Shown here: one piece after another, positions 26,129 through 35,811 of the stretch
Layout: the number at the start of each line of letters is the position of its first letter
Position numbering within the stretch: the stretch's first letter is position 1
From: an uncultured Alphaproteobacteria bacterium
Lineage (GTDB): Bacteria > Pseudomonadota > Alphaproteobacteria > RF32 > CAG-239
Assembly: GCA_944393215.1 (NCBI GenBank)
Contig: CALXZL010000001.1
Location: 75,718 to 139,717, forward strand
Direction of reading: 5' to 3'
DNA length: 64,000 nt
The notes under the pieces: generated by a model
Seen by the model: the letters and a program-made list of their open reading frames with translations, nothing else
Told to the model about the DNA's origin: nothing
Databases searched by the model: none
Program-made: the position numbers and the translations under genes

Positions 26129-27063
26129 AAAAAACCGCTTTGATAGTTTGTGCTTATGTTGTTCTCCAAAACATAATTGCTTTCGGAGCATCAGCCGGTG
26201 CGACAAACAATCAAGGTCTTTATTATGAAGACATAACCGTTCCCGAGCTCCAAAAACTATACATAGATAACAACAGCAATTATTACATTCCCCGAGACAA
26301 TTGGGAAGTTCCCGCCATATTTTTGAAAAAACTTCCATCAGATTTTTATCAAATTGAAGACGAAGATCTACGCAATAAATTGTTTATCCAAATTTTAGCC
26401 CCGCTGGCAATGAAATTAAATGAAGAGATTCTGGAAGAAAGAAAAGAGCTTGAAAAAATAGAAGCAGACTTCAACGCCGGAAAGAAATTAGATAAAAAAC
26501 AAGAAGCATGGCTGGAAGCAAGCGCCAAAAAATATGATGTATTTACACGTTTAAGTGACAAAAAAAGAACTGACACCCTAATCTTTAAGCTTAAAGAAAA
26601 AATAGATATCATTCCGCCTTCAATTTTAATTGCAATATCCGGAATAGAAACCGATTGGGGCAAATCGCGTTTTGTAAAAGAAGGTAATGCGCTCTACAAA
26701 GAAATTTTATGGAACAACCAAAGCGGTATGATTCCGCAAGATGAAGAAAAAGACAAAAGCTATAGCATAAAAAGATTTCCGTCATTATATGAAGCCATGA
26801 AATCATTTGCCCTGAAAATAAATTCGGGCATCAACTATACCGATATGCGGACTCTCCGGAAAGATTTAAGAAGAAGAAGAAAAATAATTGACGGCAGATC
26901 CTTAGCCAGCAGCTTTGTTCTTTATTCACCCCAACAAAACTTTATCGGATTATTGGATTACACGGTAACTTTTTATGAATTAATCAATATAGATGCAGCA
27001 AAACTTGTTTATAAATTACCGTTGAGTCAACCGGCAAAAAAAGAAATTGTCATAAAATATTAA
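26125..27063 (+). CDS. Secreted Bax-like glucosaminidase-domain protein, apparent AUA start
   Basis: This protein of about 312 aa probably hydrolyses peptidoglycan in the periplasm. The domain motif IETDWGKSRFVKEGNALY resembles the Bax/glucosaminidase family, and the glutamate there is the likely catalytic residue. The frame has no ATG at the expected place. AAAGGAG at 26111-26117 is followed 7 nt later by ATA AAA AAA ACC, after which comes a perfect signal peptide (KKTALIVCAYVVLQN...FGASA). The first standard alternative, TTG at 26140, lies 22 nt from the ribosome binding site and would remove the positive n-region. I therefore place the start at the ATA. Confidence 0.75.
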   Translation: MKKTALIVCAYVVLQNIIAFGASAGATNNQGLYYEDITVPELQKLYIDNNSNYYIPRDNWEVPAIFLKKLPSDFYQIEDEDLRNKLFIQILAPLAMKLNEEILEERKELEKIEADFNAGKKLDKKQEAWLEASAKKYDVFTRLSDKKRTDTLIFKLKEKIDIIPPSILIAISGIETDWGKSRFVKEGNALYKEILWNNQSGMIPQDEEKDKSYSIKRFPSLYEAMKSFALKINSGINYTDMRTLRKDLRRRRKIIDGRSLASSFVLYSPQQNFIGLLDYTVTFYELINIDAAKLVYKLPLSQPAKKEIVIKY

Positions 27064-27124
27064 TGTAAGAATTGACAAAAATGGAATATAATATATTTTA
27101 GGAATAAGAGCGGACAACACGACA

Positions 27125-28228
27125 ATGAACAACAAACTGAACAAAGAAGATATTGTAACGCTGTCAAAAAACCCCAACGCGGCAAACAAATCCGTTACCG
27201 CACAGAAAATTGGTGCGCTCTACGGATCCTCCCAACTATCCGGTCAAGCATTAAATATAGCCGAAGACATATTCCGAATTTTAATTCAAGACATAGAAAT
27301 AAAAGTAAGGGAATCCTTATCAGAAAGCTTAAAAAACTGCAAAAATTTACCCAAAGATATTGTTATTGATCTGATAAACGATGTTGATAGCGTATCAATG
27401 CCTTTCATCAAATATTATGCCGACTTATCACAAGAAGACATCATAAGCATAATAGATTCGCAAAATTTAAACAAACAAAAAGCCGTAGCAATGCGTGCCG
27501 GTTTAACGGAGAACATTTCACATTACATTGCGGAAAGATGTCCGGAAGACGTTGTAGGCGTTTTAATATCAAACGAACAAGCAGATATCAAAGAAAGAAC
27601 TTATGACCTGATTATAAACAGATTTCCTGAAAGCAAAAACATCAAAAAGAACATGGTCTATCGCTCAGAACTTCCTGTTGCCATAATAGAAAAAATAATT
27701 CACTCACTTTCCGACGAATTATTAAGGCATTTGGTTTTAACCCACAACTTACCGAACGATATTGCTTGTGACATTGTTGAACAAGTAAAAGAAAAAACCA
27801 CCCTAAAAATATCGGAAGAATATAGTTCTGACAAAAAAATAGAAGAGCTGATACATGAACTATATACATCCAACCGCTTAACGGCATCATTAGTTGTAAG
27901 AGCTATCTGTATGGGTGATTTAAAATTTTTTGAATATGCTTTGGTATATTTATCCAACACCCCGATACAAGAAGTTCGAAAAATTTTATTCAATAATTCA
28001 ATGGACTTCATGATACGCAACCTATTACGCAAAGCCTATATTCCGAAATCAATGTTTCCGGCAGTTTTCAGCGCCTTAAAAGTCATCAAAGATATCCGTT
28101 TTGATTATAAAAAGAATGACAGCAAATCTTTTGCCCATAAGGTTATAGAAAGAATTTTATCTTACGGCTCGGCAGGAGAAGACTTAAGCGAAGAAGATGT
28201 TAACTATTTAATATCCAAAATCTGCTGA
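27125..28228 (+). CDS. DUF2336-family protein
   Basis: This 367-aa soluble, helical, HEAT-like protein has repeated short helix pairs (for example IRILIQDIEIKVRESLSESL-like and CPEDVVGVLI). It matches the pattern of DUF2336, a family largely confined to Alphaproteobacteria and of unknown function. It sits before an HD-GYP gene on the same strand. A signalling role is suggested only by that neighbour. Confidence 0.7.
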   Translation: MNNKLNKEDIVTLSKNPNAANKSVTAQKIGALYGSSQLSGQALNIAEDIFRILIQDIEIKVRESLSESLKNCKNLPKDIVIDLINDVDSVSMPFIKYYADLSQEDIISIIDSQNLNKQKAVAMRAGLTENISHYIAERCPEDVVGVLISNEQADIKERTYDLIINRFPESKNIKKNMVYRSELPVAIIEKIIHSLSDELLRHLVLTHNLPNDIACDIVEQVKEKTTLKISEEYSSDKKIEELIHELYTSNRLTASLVVRAICMGDLKFFEYALVYLSNTPIQEVRKILFNNSMDFMIRNLLRKAYIPKSMFPAVFSALKVIKDIRFDYKKNDSKSFAHKVIERILSYGSAGEDLSEEDVNYLISKIC

Positions 28229-28321
28229 AGATAATTAAGAGAAATCCCAAAGTTTTATACAAATTTTAATAAATTAAGATTTAATATATAAAAACAGTTA
28301 ACGTTTTTTTGGGAAAAAAAA

Positions 28322-30004
28322 TTGCAATACGACGCATCATCCGTTTTAGAAGAATTTTTAAGTATATCCGACAATATAGTAAAAGAAGCGGATTATTTAA
28401 CGTCAATAAGCAAAATAATAAAACTAACGGGACACACTTGTGGAGCGGAAGTCGGCTTTTTTTATACTCTGTCTGACGACAAATTTCTAAATTTGGAATA
28501 TAGTTATAATGAGAAACTGAACATTAATAAATTCGGTTCTGATAATAACTTATATCAAAGCAGCATATTTATACCGGAAAGTAGAAACAAAACCTTAAAA
28601 TCGGCAGCTGAAGCCTGTGTTCTGAACAATGAAATCATTAATCTCAACGAGATATATAGTTCCAACAAATTAGACAACACCTTTTTTGCCAATTATGATT
28701 CTTTAAACAACTACATCTCCATATCATTGTTAACAATACCCTTAGTCAACCGCAAAGGATACATAATCGGCGTAATACAATACGTCAACCCCAAAGATTC
28801 CAAAGGCAAAAACATTGCTTTTACAAAAGAAATGCAACAAGAAATTTGCGCCTTAAGCAATTTGGCAACCTTGATATTGGAAAACAGGAAATTAAGTGAA
28901 GATTACGGACAACTATTAGAGTCATTTATAGAAGTTTTAGCCCGCGCCATAGATGCCAAATCTCCGTACACGGGAGCTCATTGCCAAAGAGTTCCGGTAA
29001 TAGCCCGCATGCTTGCCACGGCAGCCGTTCAGGAAGAAAACGGTCCGTTAAAAGATTTTGAAATGAGCAATGACGATTGGTATGCCTTAAACATAGCATC
29101 CTGGCTTCATGACTGTGGCAAAGTCACCACCCCGGAATATATTGTAGACAAAGCCACAAAGCTCGAGACAATATATAACAGAATACATGAAATAAGAAAC
29201 AGATTTGAAATTCTGCGTCGAGATGCTCACATAGAATATTTAAAGAAAAGACTTGCCAATGTTGCCCCGCAAGAAACCTTGCAAGCCGAATTTGTCAACA
29301 AAATAAAAGAATTAGATGCCGAATTTGATTTAGTAGCCAAATGCAACATCGGTGATACACCGCTGACCAATGAAGATATAGAGGCATTAGAAAAACTAAG
29401 TAAGAAGCAATTTGTCAGATATTTCAGTCGTGCTAAAGGTATATCATGGGCGGAAAGAGATCATATGGAAGATCTGGAAGCAGCATCACACCCGCAATTT
29501 GAAAACTTACTTCAAAACAGAAAAGATCACATTTTAGGACAATACAATCGTGGAGAATTATACAATCTTAAAGTCAGAAACGGCACTATCAATAAGGAAG
29601 AGAGAGAAAAAATAAATGAACATATTATTGTAACCATAGATATGTTAAAGGCTCTTCCTTTTCCCAAAGAACTTTCCAATGTTGTAGAATATGCAGGTGC
29701 TCATCATGAAAGGGTAGACGGCAAAGGTTATCCGAACGGATTAACCGGAGACCAAATGTCCATACCAGCAAAAATCATGGCAATAGCAGACATTTTTGAA
29801 GCATTAACTGCCAATGACCGTCCCTATAAAGAGCCTAAAAAAATATCTCAGGTTTTGGCAATAATGAAACATATGAAAGACAGCGGACATATAGATCCTG
29901 ACTTATATGAAGTATTTATCCGTTCGGGAGTATATAAGGAATATGCCGAACAATACATTGCCAAAGAACAGATAGATGAAATAAATCCGGAGGATTATTT
30001 ATAA
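28322..30004 (+). CDS. GAF / HD-GYP cyclic-di-GMP phosphodiesterase
   Basis: This 560-aa protein combines an N-terminal GAF-like sensor (about 1-190) with a C-terminal HD-GYP domain. The metal-binding HD is in WLHDCGK and the family HHERVDGKGYP is intact, so c-di-GMP hydrolysis is likely. A long insertion separates the HD and GYP parts. The start codon is TTG, with only a weak GGGA upstream. The next gene begins directly after its stop, so cotranscription with gloB is expected. Confidence 0.9.
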   Translation: MQYDASSVLEEFLSISDNIVKEADYLTSISKIIKLTGHTCGAEVGFFYTLSDDKFLNLEYSYNEKLNINKFGSDNNLYQSSIFIPESRNKTLKSAAEACVLNNEIINLNEIYSSNKLDNTFFANYDSLNNYISISLLTIPLVNRKGYIIGVIQYVNPKDSKGKNIAFTKEMQQEICALSNLATLILENRKLSEDYGQLLESFIEVLARAIDAKSPYTGAHCQRVPVIARMLATAAVQEENGPLKDFEMSNDDWYALNIASWLHDCGKVTTPEYIVDKATKLETIYNRIHEIRNRFEILRRDAHIEYLKKRLANVAPQETLQAEFVNKIKELDAEFDLVAKCNIGDTPLTNEDIEALEKLSKKQFVRYFSRAKGISWAERDHMEDLEAASHPQFENLLQNRKDHILGQYNRGELYNLKVRNGTINKEEREKINEHIIVTIDMLKALPFPKELSNVVEYAGAHHERVDGKGYPNGLTGDQMSIPAKIMAIADIFEALTANDRPYKEPKKISQVLAIMKHMKDSGHIDPDLYEVFIRSGVYKEYAEQYIAKEQIDEINPEDYL

Positions 30005-30718
30005 ATGCTAAGTATTTATCCGATTTTATGCCGTGCCGGAATAATGGATAATTATGCATATTTAATTGTGGATGAAGCCAGCCGAACAAGTGCAGTTATA
30101 GATCCGTCGGAGGCTGCTCCGATAATAGCAAAATGCAATGAATTAAACATAAAACCTCAATATATTTTAAACACGCATCATCACTTTGACCATACGGACG
30201 GCAATTTAGCCCTAAAAGAAATTTATAATTGCCAAATAGTCGCAAATATCAAAGATTCGCATCGCATCCCTGGGTTTGATATCGGCGTAGAAGAGGGAAA
30301 AACATTTGCTTTGGGAGCAAGCACCGCCGAAATAATAGATGTTTCGGCGCATACACAAGGACATATTTTATGGTATTTTCCGCAAGATAAAGTTATGTTT
30401 ACCGGTGATACTCTATTCAATTTATGTGTCGGCGGATTATTTGAAGGAACGGTCGAAGAAATGTACCAAGCCCTACAAAAAATCAAATCTCTGCCTGATG
30501 ATGTAGAATTTTATCCCGGACATGAATATACCATGCATTTTGCCGGAGAAGCATTAAGTTTGCTTCCTCACTCGGAAGAATTGGTTAAATATATTCAACG
30601 TGCGCAAGAAAGACTTTCTCAAGGGCTTCCCGTTGCCCCGATAACACTCGGCATCGAAAAAAAATGCAATCCTTTTTTGGCAGCAAAAAATTTAACAGAA
30701 TTGCAACAAATATTATAA
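30005..30718 (+). CDS. gloB: Hydroxyacylglutathione hydrolase (glyoxalase II)
   Basis: This 237-aa metallo-beta-lactamase-fold enzyme hydrolyses S-lactoylglutathione in methylglyoxal detoxification. The metal motif is THHHFDHTDG near 57-66 (a Thr-Asp variation of the usual DHxGG). TGDTLF and PGHEYT follow, and the C-terminal substrate-binding tail ends in the characteristic KKCNPFL segment. The start follows the HD-GYP stop directly. Confidence 0.92.
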   Translation: MLSIYPILCRAGIMDNYAYLIVDEASRTSAVIDPSEAAPIIAKCNELNIKPQYILNTHHHFDHTDGNLALKEIYNCQIVANIKDSHRIPGFDIGVEEGKTFALGASTAEIIDVSAHTQGHILWYFPQDKVMFTGDTLFNLCVGGLFEGTVEEMYQALQKIKSLPDDVEFYPGHEYTMHFAGEALSLLPHSEELVKYIQRAQERLSQGLPVAPITLGIEKKCNPFLAAKNLTELQQIL

Positions 30719-30792
30719 ACAAAAAAAATAGACAAAACACAAAAAAGGTGTTATATTAAAGAAAGATAAATAATATAATCCGGAGAAATACA

Positions 30793-32001
30793 ATGGCTGA
30801 TATGGATACAGAATGCTTAACAGAATTTCTTAAAGAAAAAAAGATGTCTTTGGATGAATTCAAAAAATTGGACCATCAAAGTGAAGAATATAAAAATTTA
30901 ACCAAAGAATATGAGCCCTTCTTTGAAAAATGGAAGGAACAACAAAAAGAAAAACCGGCTCCGGAACCAGCTCTGAATCAATCCAAAGAAAAAGAACCTG
31001 TAAAAAATTTAGTAATCAACGAAGGTATTGTTCCCAACCAAGAAGAGAGAAGCAATGATCCGGAAAACGAGTGGAAGGAACGCTATGCCAAAGAGTGGAG
31101 AATCTGGGGCGACCACAACAAACTGGACTACAAAGATGCTTCCCTGCCTTCTAAAGGAGACGCTTTAAGTTTTCGTTTTTATGAGGGAAAAAGTGAAAAT
31201 TATGCAGCCGAAATAACCTATACGTCGCCTTATAACGTCACCTTGCGCGGCAGTAACGGAGAAACACCCGATAACAAATTTTTTGAAAAAGCCGTAAGCA
31301 TGGCAGTAAAGAACGGTACTGCAATAGAATTCGGAGAAATTACCTCAGCAGAATTCAAAGCCAAATTGTTGGCAGCCTGCTATAAACAAGGCAATGCCGA
31401 AATTGTTAATGGTCCCAGCGCCGAAGAAATGGCAGCATGGCCGGAACATTTAAAGATAATGGTAGATCAAGCCAAAAAAGCCGGAGAAAACAAACCGGTA
31501 GAGCATACTCAAGCGCCCCAAAAAGAAGCAGAACCTCAACCGAAACCCAATCCGAAGGTAGAAGAAATTCAAAATAAGATTGCGCGCCTAAAAGAAATAA
31601 AACAAAAATTCAACAATCAAAACTACACGCAGATAGATTGGGAAAAAACCGACGTAATCAAAGACGCGGCTAAAATCAAAGAAGATTTAACCAAAGCGGG
31701 ATTTTCGGCAGAAGAAGCTGACAAATACATACAACGTAAGCAAGCAAATGCCGGAGATCAAAAAGCTCAACAAGAAATAAACAAACGTCGTGCCGCAACC
31801 ATGACAGATGAATATAAATATGAAAGAGAAGTAGAGCTCGATGCCGATAATAATCCGAAAAAAGATGAAAAAGGCAACCCAATATACAAGAAAGACAAAG
31901 ACGGCAAGTTTATATATAAGACCAACGACAAAGGACAAAAGATAGAAACTGCTGCATACCAAGCTTTCTTAAAAAGAGCCCAAAACGGCTTAAGCAAATA
32001 A
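30793..32001 (+). CDS. Hydrophilic lysine/glutamate-rich protein of unknown function (402 aa)
   Basis: No family recognised. It has no signal peptide or membrane span. It begins with a charged helical region, has a small folded-looking part around 95-200, a proline-rich linker near 233-252 (PQKEAEPQPKPNPK) and a helical region. The C-terminus has short Gly/Asp-rich units (EKGNPIY, KDGKFIY, DKGQKI). CCGGAG precedes the ATG and a strong terminator follows. The modular, disordered layout is reminiscent of secreted or structural proteins, but there is no direct evidence. Confidence 0.75.
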   Translation: MADMDTECLTEFLKEKKMSLDEFKKLDHQSEEYKNLTKEYEPFFEKWKEQQKEKPAPEPALNQSKEKEPVKNLVINEGIVPNQEERSNDPENEWKERYAKEWRIWGDHNKLDYKDASLPSKGDALSFRFYEGKSENYAAEITYTSPYNVTLRGSNGETPDNKFFEKAVSMAVKNGTAIEFGEITSAEFKAKLLAACYKQGNAEIVNGPSAEEMAAWPEHLKIMVDQAKKAGENKPVEHTQAPQKEAEPQPKPNPKVEEIQNKIARLKEIKQKFNNQNYTQIDWEKTDVIKDAAKIKEDLTKAGFSAEEADKYIQRKQANAGDQKAQQEINKRRAATMTDEYKYEREVELDADNNPKKDEKGNPIYKKDKDGKFIYKTNDKGQKIETAAYQAFLKRAQNGLSK

Positions 32002-32003
32002 GA

Positions 32004-32036
32004 AAAAAACCCGCTAAAAAAGGCGGGTTTTTTATT
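32004..32036 (+). terminator. Terminator shared with trmL end
   Basis: Stem AAAAACCCGC/GCGGGTTTTT with a T-rich tail. It overlaps the last codons of the convergent trmL gene. Confidence 0.9.
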
Positions 32037-32511
32037 ATTTTGTAACAACGGGAAAACCATTTATTTGCCGCAAACACTCCCCAACAACCATCACGGCAGA
32101 AACCGCCACATTAATTGAGCGAGCATTTTCATTCATGGGAATAAGCAAACGAGCGTCAACCGTCTCATGCACTTCTTGAGGCACACCGGCACTTTCTCTC
32201 CCCATAAGGATAATATCATTAGGCTTGAACTCAAAATTATAATAAGGTTCGGTTGCATGTGTTGTGAGTAAGACCAAGCGCCCATATTCCGCCGGATGAT
32301 CTTGGCGATATTGCAAAAAATCATACCAAGAATTATGACGGCGATATTTAACCAAATGCAAATAATCCATGCCGGAACGCTTAAGCGTATGTTCGGAAAA
32401 AACAAAACCGCAAGGTTCAATAATATCCAATTCCACATCCAAACAAGCTCCCAAACGGAGCAATGTTCCGGTATTTTGCGGAATATCAGGTTGAAAAAGC
32501 GCCAATCTCAT
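32035..32511 (-). CDS. trmL: tRNA (cytidine/uridine-34 2'-O)-methyltransferase TrmL
   Basis: This 158-aa SPOUT-fold enzyme methylates the wobble ribose of certain leucine tRNAs. The three family motifs are clear: N-terminal PQNTGTLLRLGA, middle LMGRESAGVP, and C-terminal LLIPMNENARSINVAVSAV. The length is typical. It ends inside the terminator of the convergent gene. Confidence 0.95.
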   Translation of the reverse strand: MRLALFQPDIPQNTGTLLRLGACLDVELDIIEPCGFVFSEHTLKRSGMDYLHLVKYRRHNSWYDFLQYRQDHPAEYGRLVLLTTHATEPYYNFEFKPNDIILMGRESAGVPQEVHETVDARLLIPMNENARSINVAVSAVMVVGECLRQINGFPVVTK

Positions 32512-32571
32512 AAATACATCTCCTTAAAAATATAGGATTCAAATACAACCAAGACAGGGCAAAATCAAGCA

Positions 32572-32608
32572 AAAAAAACAGGTCTCATCATCACGATGAA
32601 ACCTGTCA
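32572..32608 (-). terminator. Terminator of the 172-aa gene
   Basis: Stem ACAGGT...ACCTGT with inner TCATC/GATGA pairs and, on the minus strand, a run of eight T. Confidence 0.85.
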
Positions 32609-32625
32609 AAAATGGCAAATTACAA

Positions 32626-33144
32626 TTACAAACTCGGATACTCCTTCCCGAAGAGCACATCCGTTATTTCATCAAGTGTCTGCGCATGGGCAAACTCTTG
32701 TGTATATTGAAAATATCCGTATTTGCTACGAATAAGATTTTTTAGATTATCCACCTCGAGTACATAATACATTTCTTCACGTAGATTCTGCGTAGCATCC
32801 ACCGAATGAGGAAGCAACTCATTGAAGAGAATTTCTTTAGGATGATGAGCCCGTTTGGTTTTCTCAGTCACAAAAGCAGCCAAATTTTGCAAAAAGACTT
32901 TTCGGCTGGCATTTTGTTTTCGCATCAGAGAAGACAACTGATGTACATAATCCTCAATGGTATGAAGACCGGGAACAAACTGTGCCTTCAAATGGACGGC
33001 ATTACATACTCTCGTCCAAAAAGAAACGGCAAAACCATATCCGACAAGCGTATCTTCTTCCACACCAGTTTTGATACCGGAGATATCAGAATAACAATCA
33101 ATAACGATATCTAACAGCCACTCTTGAGATTCAATAATTCCCAT
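32626..33144 (-). CDS. Protein of unknown function (172 aa)
   Basis: No family recognised. It is soluble and predicted helical, with no signal peptide or motif I can name. It has its own terminator. Upstream (33145-33438) there is no gene but one copy of the structured repeat. GGGAATTATTGAATC begins right at the start codon and no clear ribosome binding site is seen. Confidence 0.65.
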   Translation of the reverse strand: MGIIESQEWLLDIVIDCYSDISGIKTGVEEDTLVGYGFAVSFWTRVCNAVHLKAQFVPGLHTIEDYVHQLSSLMRKQNASRKVFLQNLAAFVTEKTKRAHHPKEILFNELLPHSVDATQNLREEMYYVLEVDNLKNLIRSKYGYFQYTQEFAHAQTLDEITDVLFGKEYPSL

Positions 33145-33290
33145 AAACGATAATTTTTATAGATTTAACATAAATAATATTTAACTGCGACTCTGTATAG
33201 CACAGAAAATTATTATTGTCAAATTTTTGTCAAAAGAAAATATTTATAGAGAATTTAGCATAAGACACAAGACACTAAATCGCTCTAGTT

Positions 33291-33430
33291 TCCCATTATA
33301 TGAGCTTTTATAAAGGCTTGGAGAATGTGGCGAGTAGTAAGAAACCAGAAAAAATTTGAAGGAGTTTACATATTAGTAAATGACTGAAAATTTTATTCGC
33401 AGTTTCTGCCCTAATCGCCCATTATACAAG
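33291..33430. repeat. Structured dispersed repeat, copy A (after ychF)
   Basis: About 140 bp flanked by CCCATTATA direct repeats (33292-33300 and 33418-33426). Nested arms: outer GGCGAGTAGTAAGAAAC against GTTTCTGCCCTAATCGCC (33329-33345 and 33402-33419), middle AAAATTT/AAATTTT, inner TTTAC/GTAAA (33365-33369 and 33376-33380). It aligns almost base for base in length with copy C but with compensating differences in the stems. Confidence 0.85.
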
Positions 33431-33438
33431 TCTTTATT

Positions 33439-34548
33439 CTATACGTTGAAAAGGAACTCTAATATATCCCCATCTTGAACGACGTAATCTTTGCCTTCGG
33501 AGCGCATTTTGCCGGCTTCTTTGCAGGCTTGCTCACCGCCTAGGGATACAAAATCATCATAAGAGATAGTTTCGGCACGGATGAAACCGCGTTCAAAATC
33601 GGTATGGATGATTCCGGCACATTGCGGTGCTTTAGAGCCTTTCAAGAATGTCCAAGCATGGACTTCTTTGGGACCGCAAGTAAAGTAGGTTTGCAAGCCC
33701 AAGAGGTCATATCCGGCACGAATAATTTTGGATAATCCGGATTCTTCCAATCCTAATGAGGAAAGGAATTCCTTCTTTTCCTCTTCGGTTTCAAGTTGAG
33801 CCACTTCCGATTCGATTTCGGCAGAAATGATTACGGCTTTGGCATTTTCCTCAGCTGCTTTCTCAAACACACGTTTAGAAAAATCATTTCCGGTTGAGGC
33901 AGAAGCTTCATCAACATTGCAAACATAAAGAACCGGTTTAGAGGTCAAAAGTTGCAACATTTTATAAGCCTTCCAAGCATCTTTGTTAGAAACATCGGGA
34001 GCAGCCACGCGAGCAGGCTTACCTTCGCGCAAAGCTTCAATAATCAGTGTCATCACTTGCACATTGATAATGGCGTCTTTATCGCCGCCTTTGGCTTTTT
34101 TATTCACTTGGTCAAAACGTTTTTCCAAAGAGTCCAAATCGGCAATCATCAATTCTGTTTCCACAATCTCGGCATCACGAATTGGGTCAACCGAACCGAT
34201 AACATGAGTAATATTATCATCTTCAAAGCAGCGCAAAACGTGGATTATGGCATCAGTTTCACGAATGTTTGCCAAGAATTGGTTACCCAAGCCCTCACCT
34301 TTGGATGCACCTTGCACCAAGCCTGCAATATCCACAAATTCGAGCTGAGTCGGCACCACCGATTTTGGTTTAACCAGTTCTACCAATTTATCCAAGCGTT
34401 TATCGGGCACAGCCACGCGACCGGTATTCGGCTCAATGGTACAGAAGGGAAAATTGGCAGCCTGAGCAGCAATGGTTTGCGTCAAAGCATTAAAGAGTGT
34501 CGATTTTCCGACATTTGGCAAACCGACGATACCACAATTAAAACCCAT
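33439..34548 (-). CDS. ychF: Ribosome-binding ATPase YchF (Obg family)
   Basis: This 369-aa P-loop protein binds ribosomes and prefers ATP to GTP. G1 is [14 protein letters not shown] near 8-21, followed by the YchF pattern [10 protein letters not shown], a coiled-coil insert and the C-terminal TGS domain ending in [10 protein letters not shown]. It lies downstream of pth in the order rplY-pth-ychF. A structured repeat starts 12 bp after its stop. Confidence 0.98.
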   Translation of the reverse strand: MGFNCGIVGLPNVGKSTLFNALTQTIAAQAANFPFCTIEPNTGRVAVPDKRLDKLVELVKPKSVVPTQLEFVDIAGLVQGASKGEGLGNQFLANIRETDAIIHVLRCFEDDNITHVIGSVDPIRDAEIVETELMIADLDSLEKRFDQVNKKAKGGDKDAIINVQVMTLIIEALREGKPARVAAPDVSNKDAWKAYKMLQLLTSKPVLYVCNVDEASASTGNDFSKRVFEKAAEENAKAVIISAEIESEVAQLETEEEKKEFLSSLGLEESGLSKIIRAGYDLLGLQTYFTCGPKEVHAWTFLKGSKAPQCAGIIHTDFERGFIRAETISYDDFVSLGGEQACKEAGKMRSEGKDYVVQDGDILEFLFNV

Positions 34549-34625
34549 AAAAAAACTCCGTTTAAATTAAATAACTTAAACAGAGTTGTATATGATAAGT
34601 GCGCCTTTTTCAAGCAATATTTTAC

Positions 34626-35192
34626 TTATTTCATCATCCCGAGAAGTCCGGAAAACTTTGCCATACCGTCTTTGAGCAAAATCGGTAAAGTTTCGCAGAT
34701 AATTTGAATATTTTTTTCAATAACTTCGGTATCAGCTTTAGAAAAGCGTGAGAGCACATGGTTGACCACGGCATCGCCATTTCCTTGCGGGTGACCGACA
34801 CCGATTCGTATGCGGTTATAATTAGGGGTTATGGCGGCGTCAATAGATTTCAACCCGTTGTGACCACCGGCGCCACCGCCGATTTTGGCTTTGATTTTAC
34901 CAACCGGCAAATCCATATCATCATGGATAACAATCACATTCTGCGGTAAAATCTTATAAAAATTGGCAGCCTTCACAACCGAGTTGCCGGAAAGATTCAT
35001 ATAGGTTTGGGGTTTCAAAAGATAAACTTTTTCGCCGTTGATATTCCCTTCGGCAATCAACCCGTCAAATTTAGATTTAAAAGGAGAAAATTTGTAGACA
35101 GAATGCAAAGCATCAGCGGTCATAAAACCCATATTATGACGTGTTTTATCATATTCTGCACCGGGGTTGCCCAAACCAACAATCAAAAACAT
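34626..35192 (-). CDS. pth: Peptidyl-tRNA hydrolase
   Basis: This 188-aa enzyme recycles peptidyl-tRNA released from stalled ribosomes. N-terminal GLGNPGAEYDKTRHNMGF includes the catalytic histidine near residue 20, and the VIHDDMDLPVGK and GGGAGGHNGLKS motifs are intact. Its position between rplY and ychF is the usual bacterial order. Confidence 0.98.
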   Translation of the reverse strand: MFLIVGLGNPGAEYDKTRHNMGFMTADALHSVYKFSPFKSKFDGLIAEGNINGEKVYLLKPQTYMNLSGNSVVKAANFYKILPQNVIVIHDDMDLPVGKIKAKIGGGAGGHNGLKSIDAAITPNYNRIRIGVGHPQGNGDAVVNHVLSRFSKADTEVIEKNIQIICETLPILLKDGMAKFSGLLGMMK

Positions 35193-35221
35193 ATTTATAT
35201 CCTCATCAAAAAAGGAACTAT

Positions 35222-35342
35222 TAAAATAAGGCGGAGTTTGAGCTTAGTAATAAGAAATAAGGGAGAAAGTACCGCAGTGTACATAAAAGTACATGAGGAA
35301 ACTTTCTCCCGCAATTTCTGTATTAATAAGCCAAAATACGAC
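35222..35342. repeat. Structured dispersed repeat, copy B (after rplY)
   Basis: About 120 bp. Outer arms AGCTTAGTAATAAGAAAT and ATTTCTGTATTAATAAGC (35241-35258 and 35314-35331), middle arms GGGAGAAAGT/ACTTTCTCCC (35261-35270 and 35301-35310), inner TGTAC/GTACA (35278-35282 and 35289-35293) around ATAAAA. It ends next to the rplY stop. The flanking CCATTATA is degraded to CCAAAATACGA on one side and not seen on the other. Confidence 0.85.
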
Positions 35343-35633
35343 TTATTTTCTCAAGAAGTCGACGTGCAACGGCATGTCAGACACCGGATGGAACTGAACA
35401 TCTTGGCAAGAAACTTTTTCTGCCTTACCGTTAACAACAACTTCAATATCAGAGCTGTAAAAATCAGCCATGTTCAAAGCTTTTTCCAACTCAACCGGAT
35501 GCAAGCTGATCATTTGCGGATCTTTTTTGTTACCATAAATAACGGCAGGAACACGACCTTCTTTACGACATGCGCGAGCTGCCCCCTTACCTGCTTGTTC
35601 ACGAACCAAAGCATTAAATGTAATTTTAGACAT
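35343..35633 (-). CDS. rplY: Ribosomal protein bL25 (short form)
   Basis: This 96-aa protein binds 5S rRNA. It is recognised from FNALVREQAGKGAARACRKEGRVPAVIYG and the VQFHPVSDMPLHVDF end. The CTC extension of longer relatives is absent, so it is the E. coli-like short form. It is first of the rplY-pth-ychF group, and a repeat copy separates it from pth. Confidence 0.95.
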   Translation of the reverse strand: MSKITFNALVREQAGKGAARACRKEGRVPAVIYGNKKDPQMISLHPVELEKALNMADFYSSDIEVVVNGKAEKVSCQDVQFHPVSDMPLHVDFLRK

Positions 35634-35668
35634 TTTATTACTTCCTTATAAAAAATTTAACAAACCTC

Positions 35669-35694
35669 GCTCAAACCTCCAGGGGTGTTTGAGC
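35669..35694 (-). promoter_or_regulatory. Hairpin in the rplY leader
   Basis: Perfect 8-bp stem GCTCAAAC/GTTTGAGC around a 10-nt loop, about 36 bp before the rplY start. It has no T-run directly after it, so it is more likely a leader structure than a terminator. Confidence 0.5.
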
Positions 35695-35765
35695 AATTAA
35701 GCAGACTAATACACCGATTTTTCAGATATTTCAAGTATTTTTTACCAAGAAAAAGCAACAAAAAA

Positions 35766-35805
35766 AAATACGAAACAGTATTCTGCTTCGTATTTTTATT
35801 ACACT
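35766..35805 (-). terminator. Terminator of the 69-aa gene
   Basis: Stem AAATACGAA/TTCGTATTT with a 12-nt loop and a long T-run on the minus strand. Confidence 0.85.
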
Positions 35806-35811
35806 CAAAAC

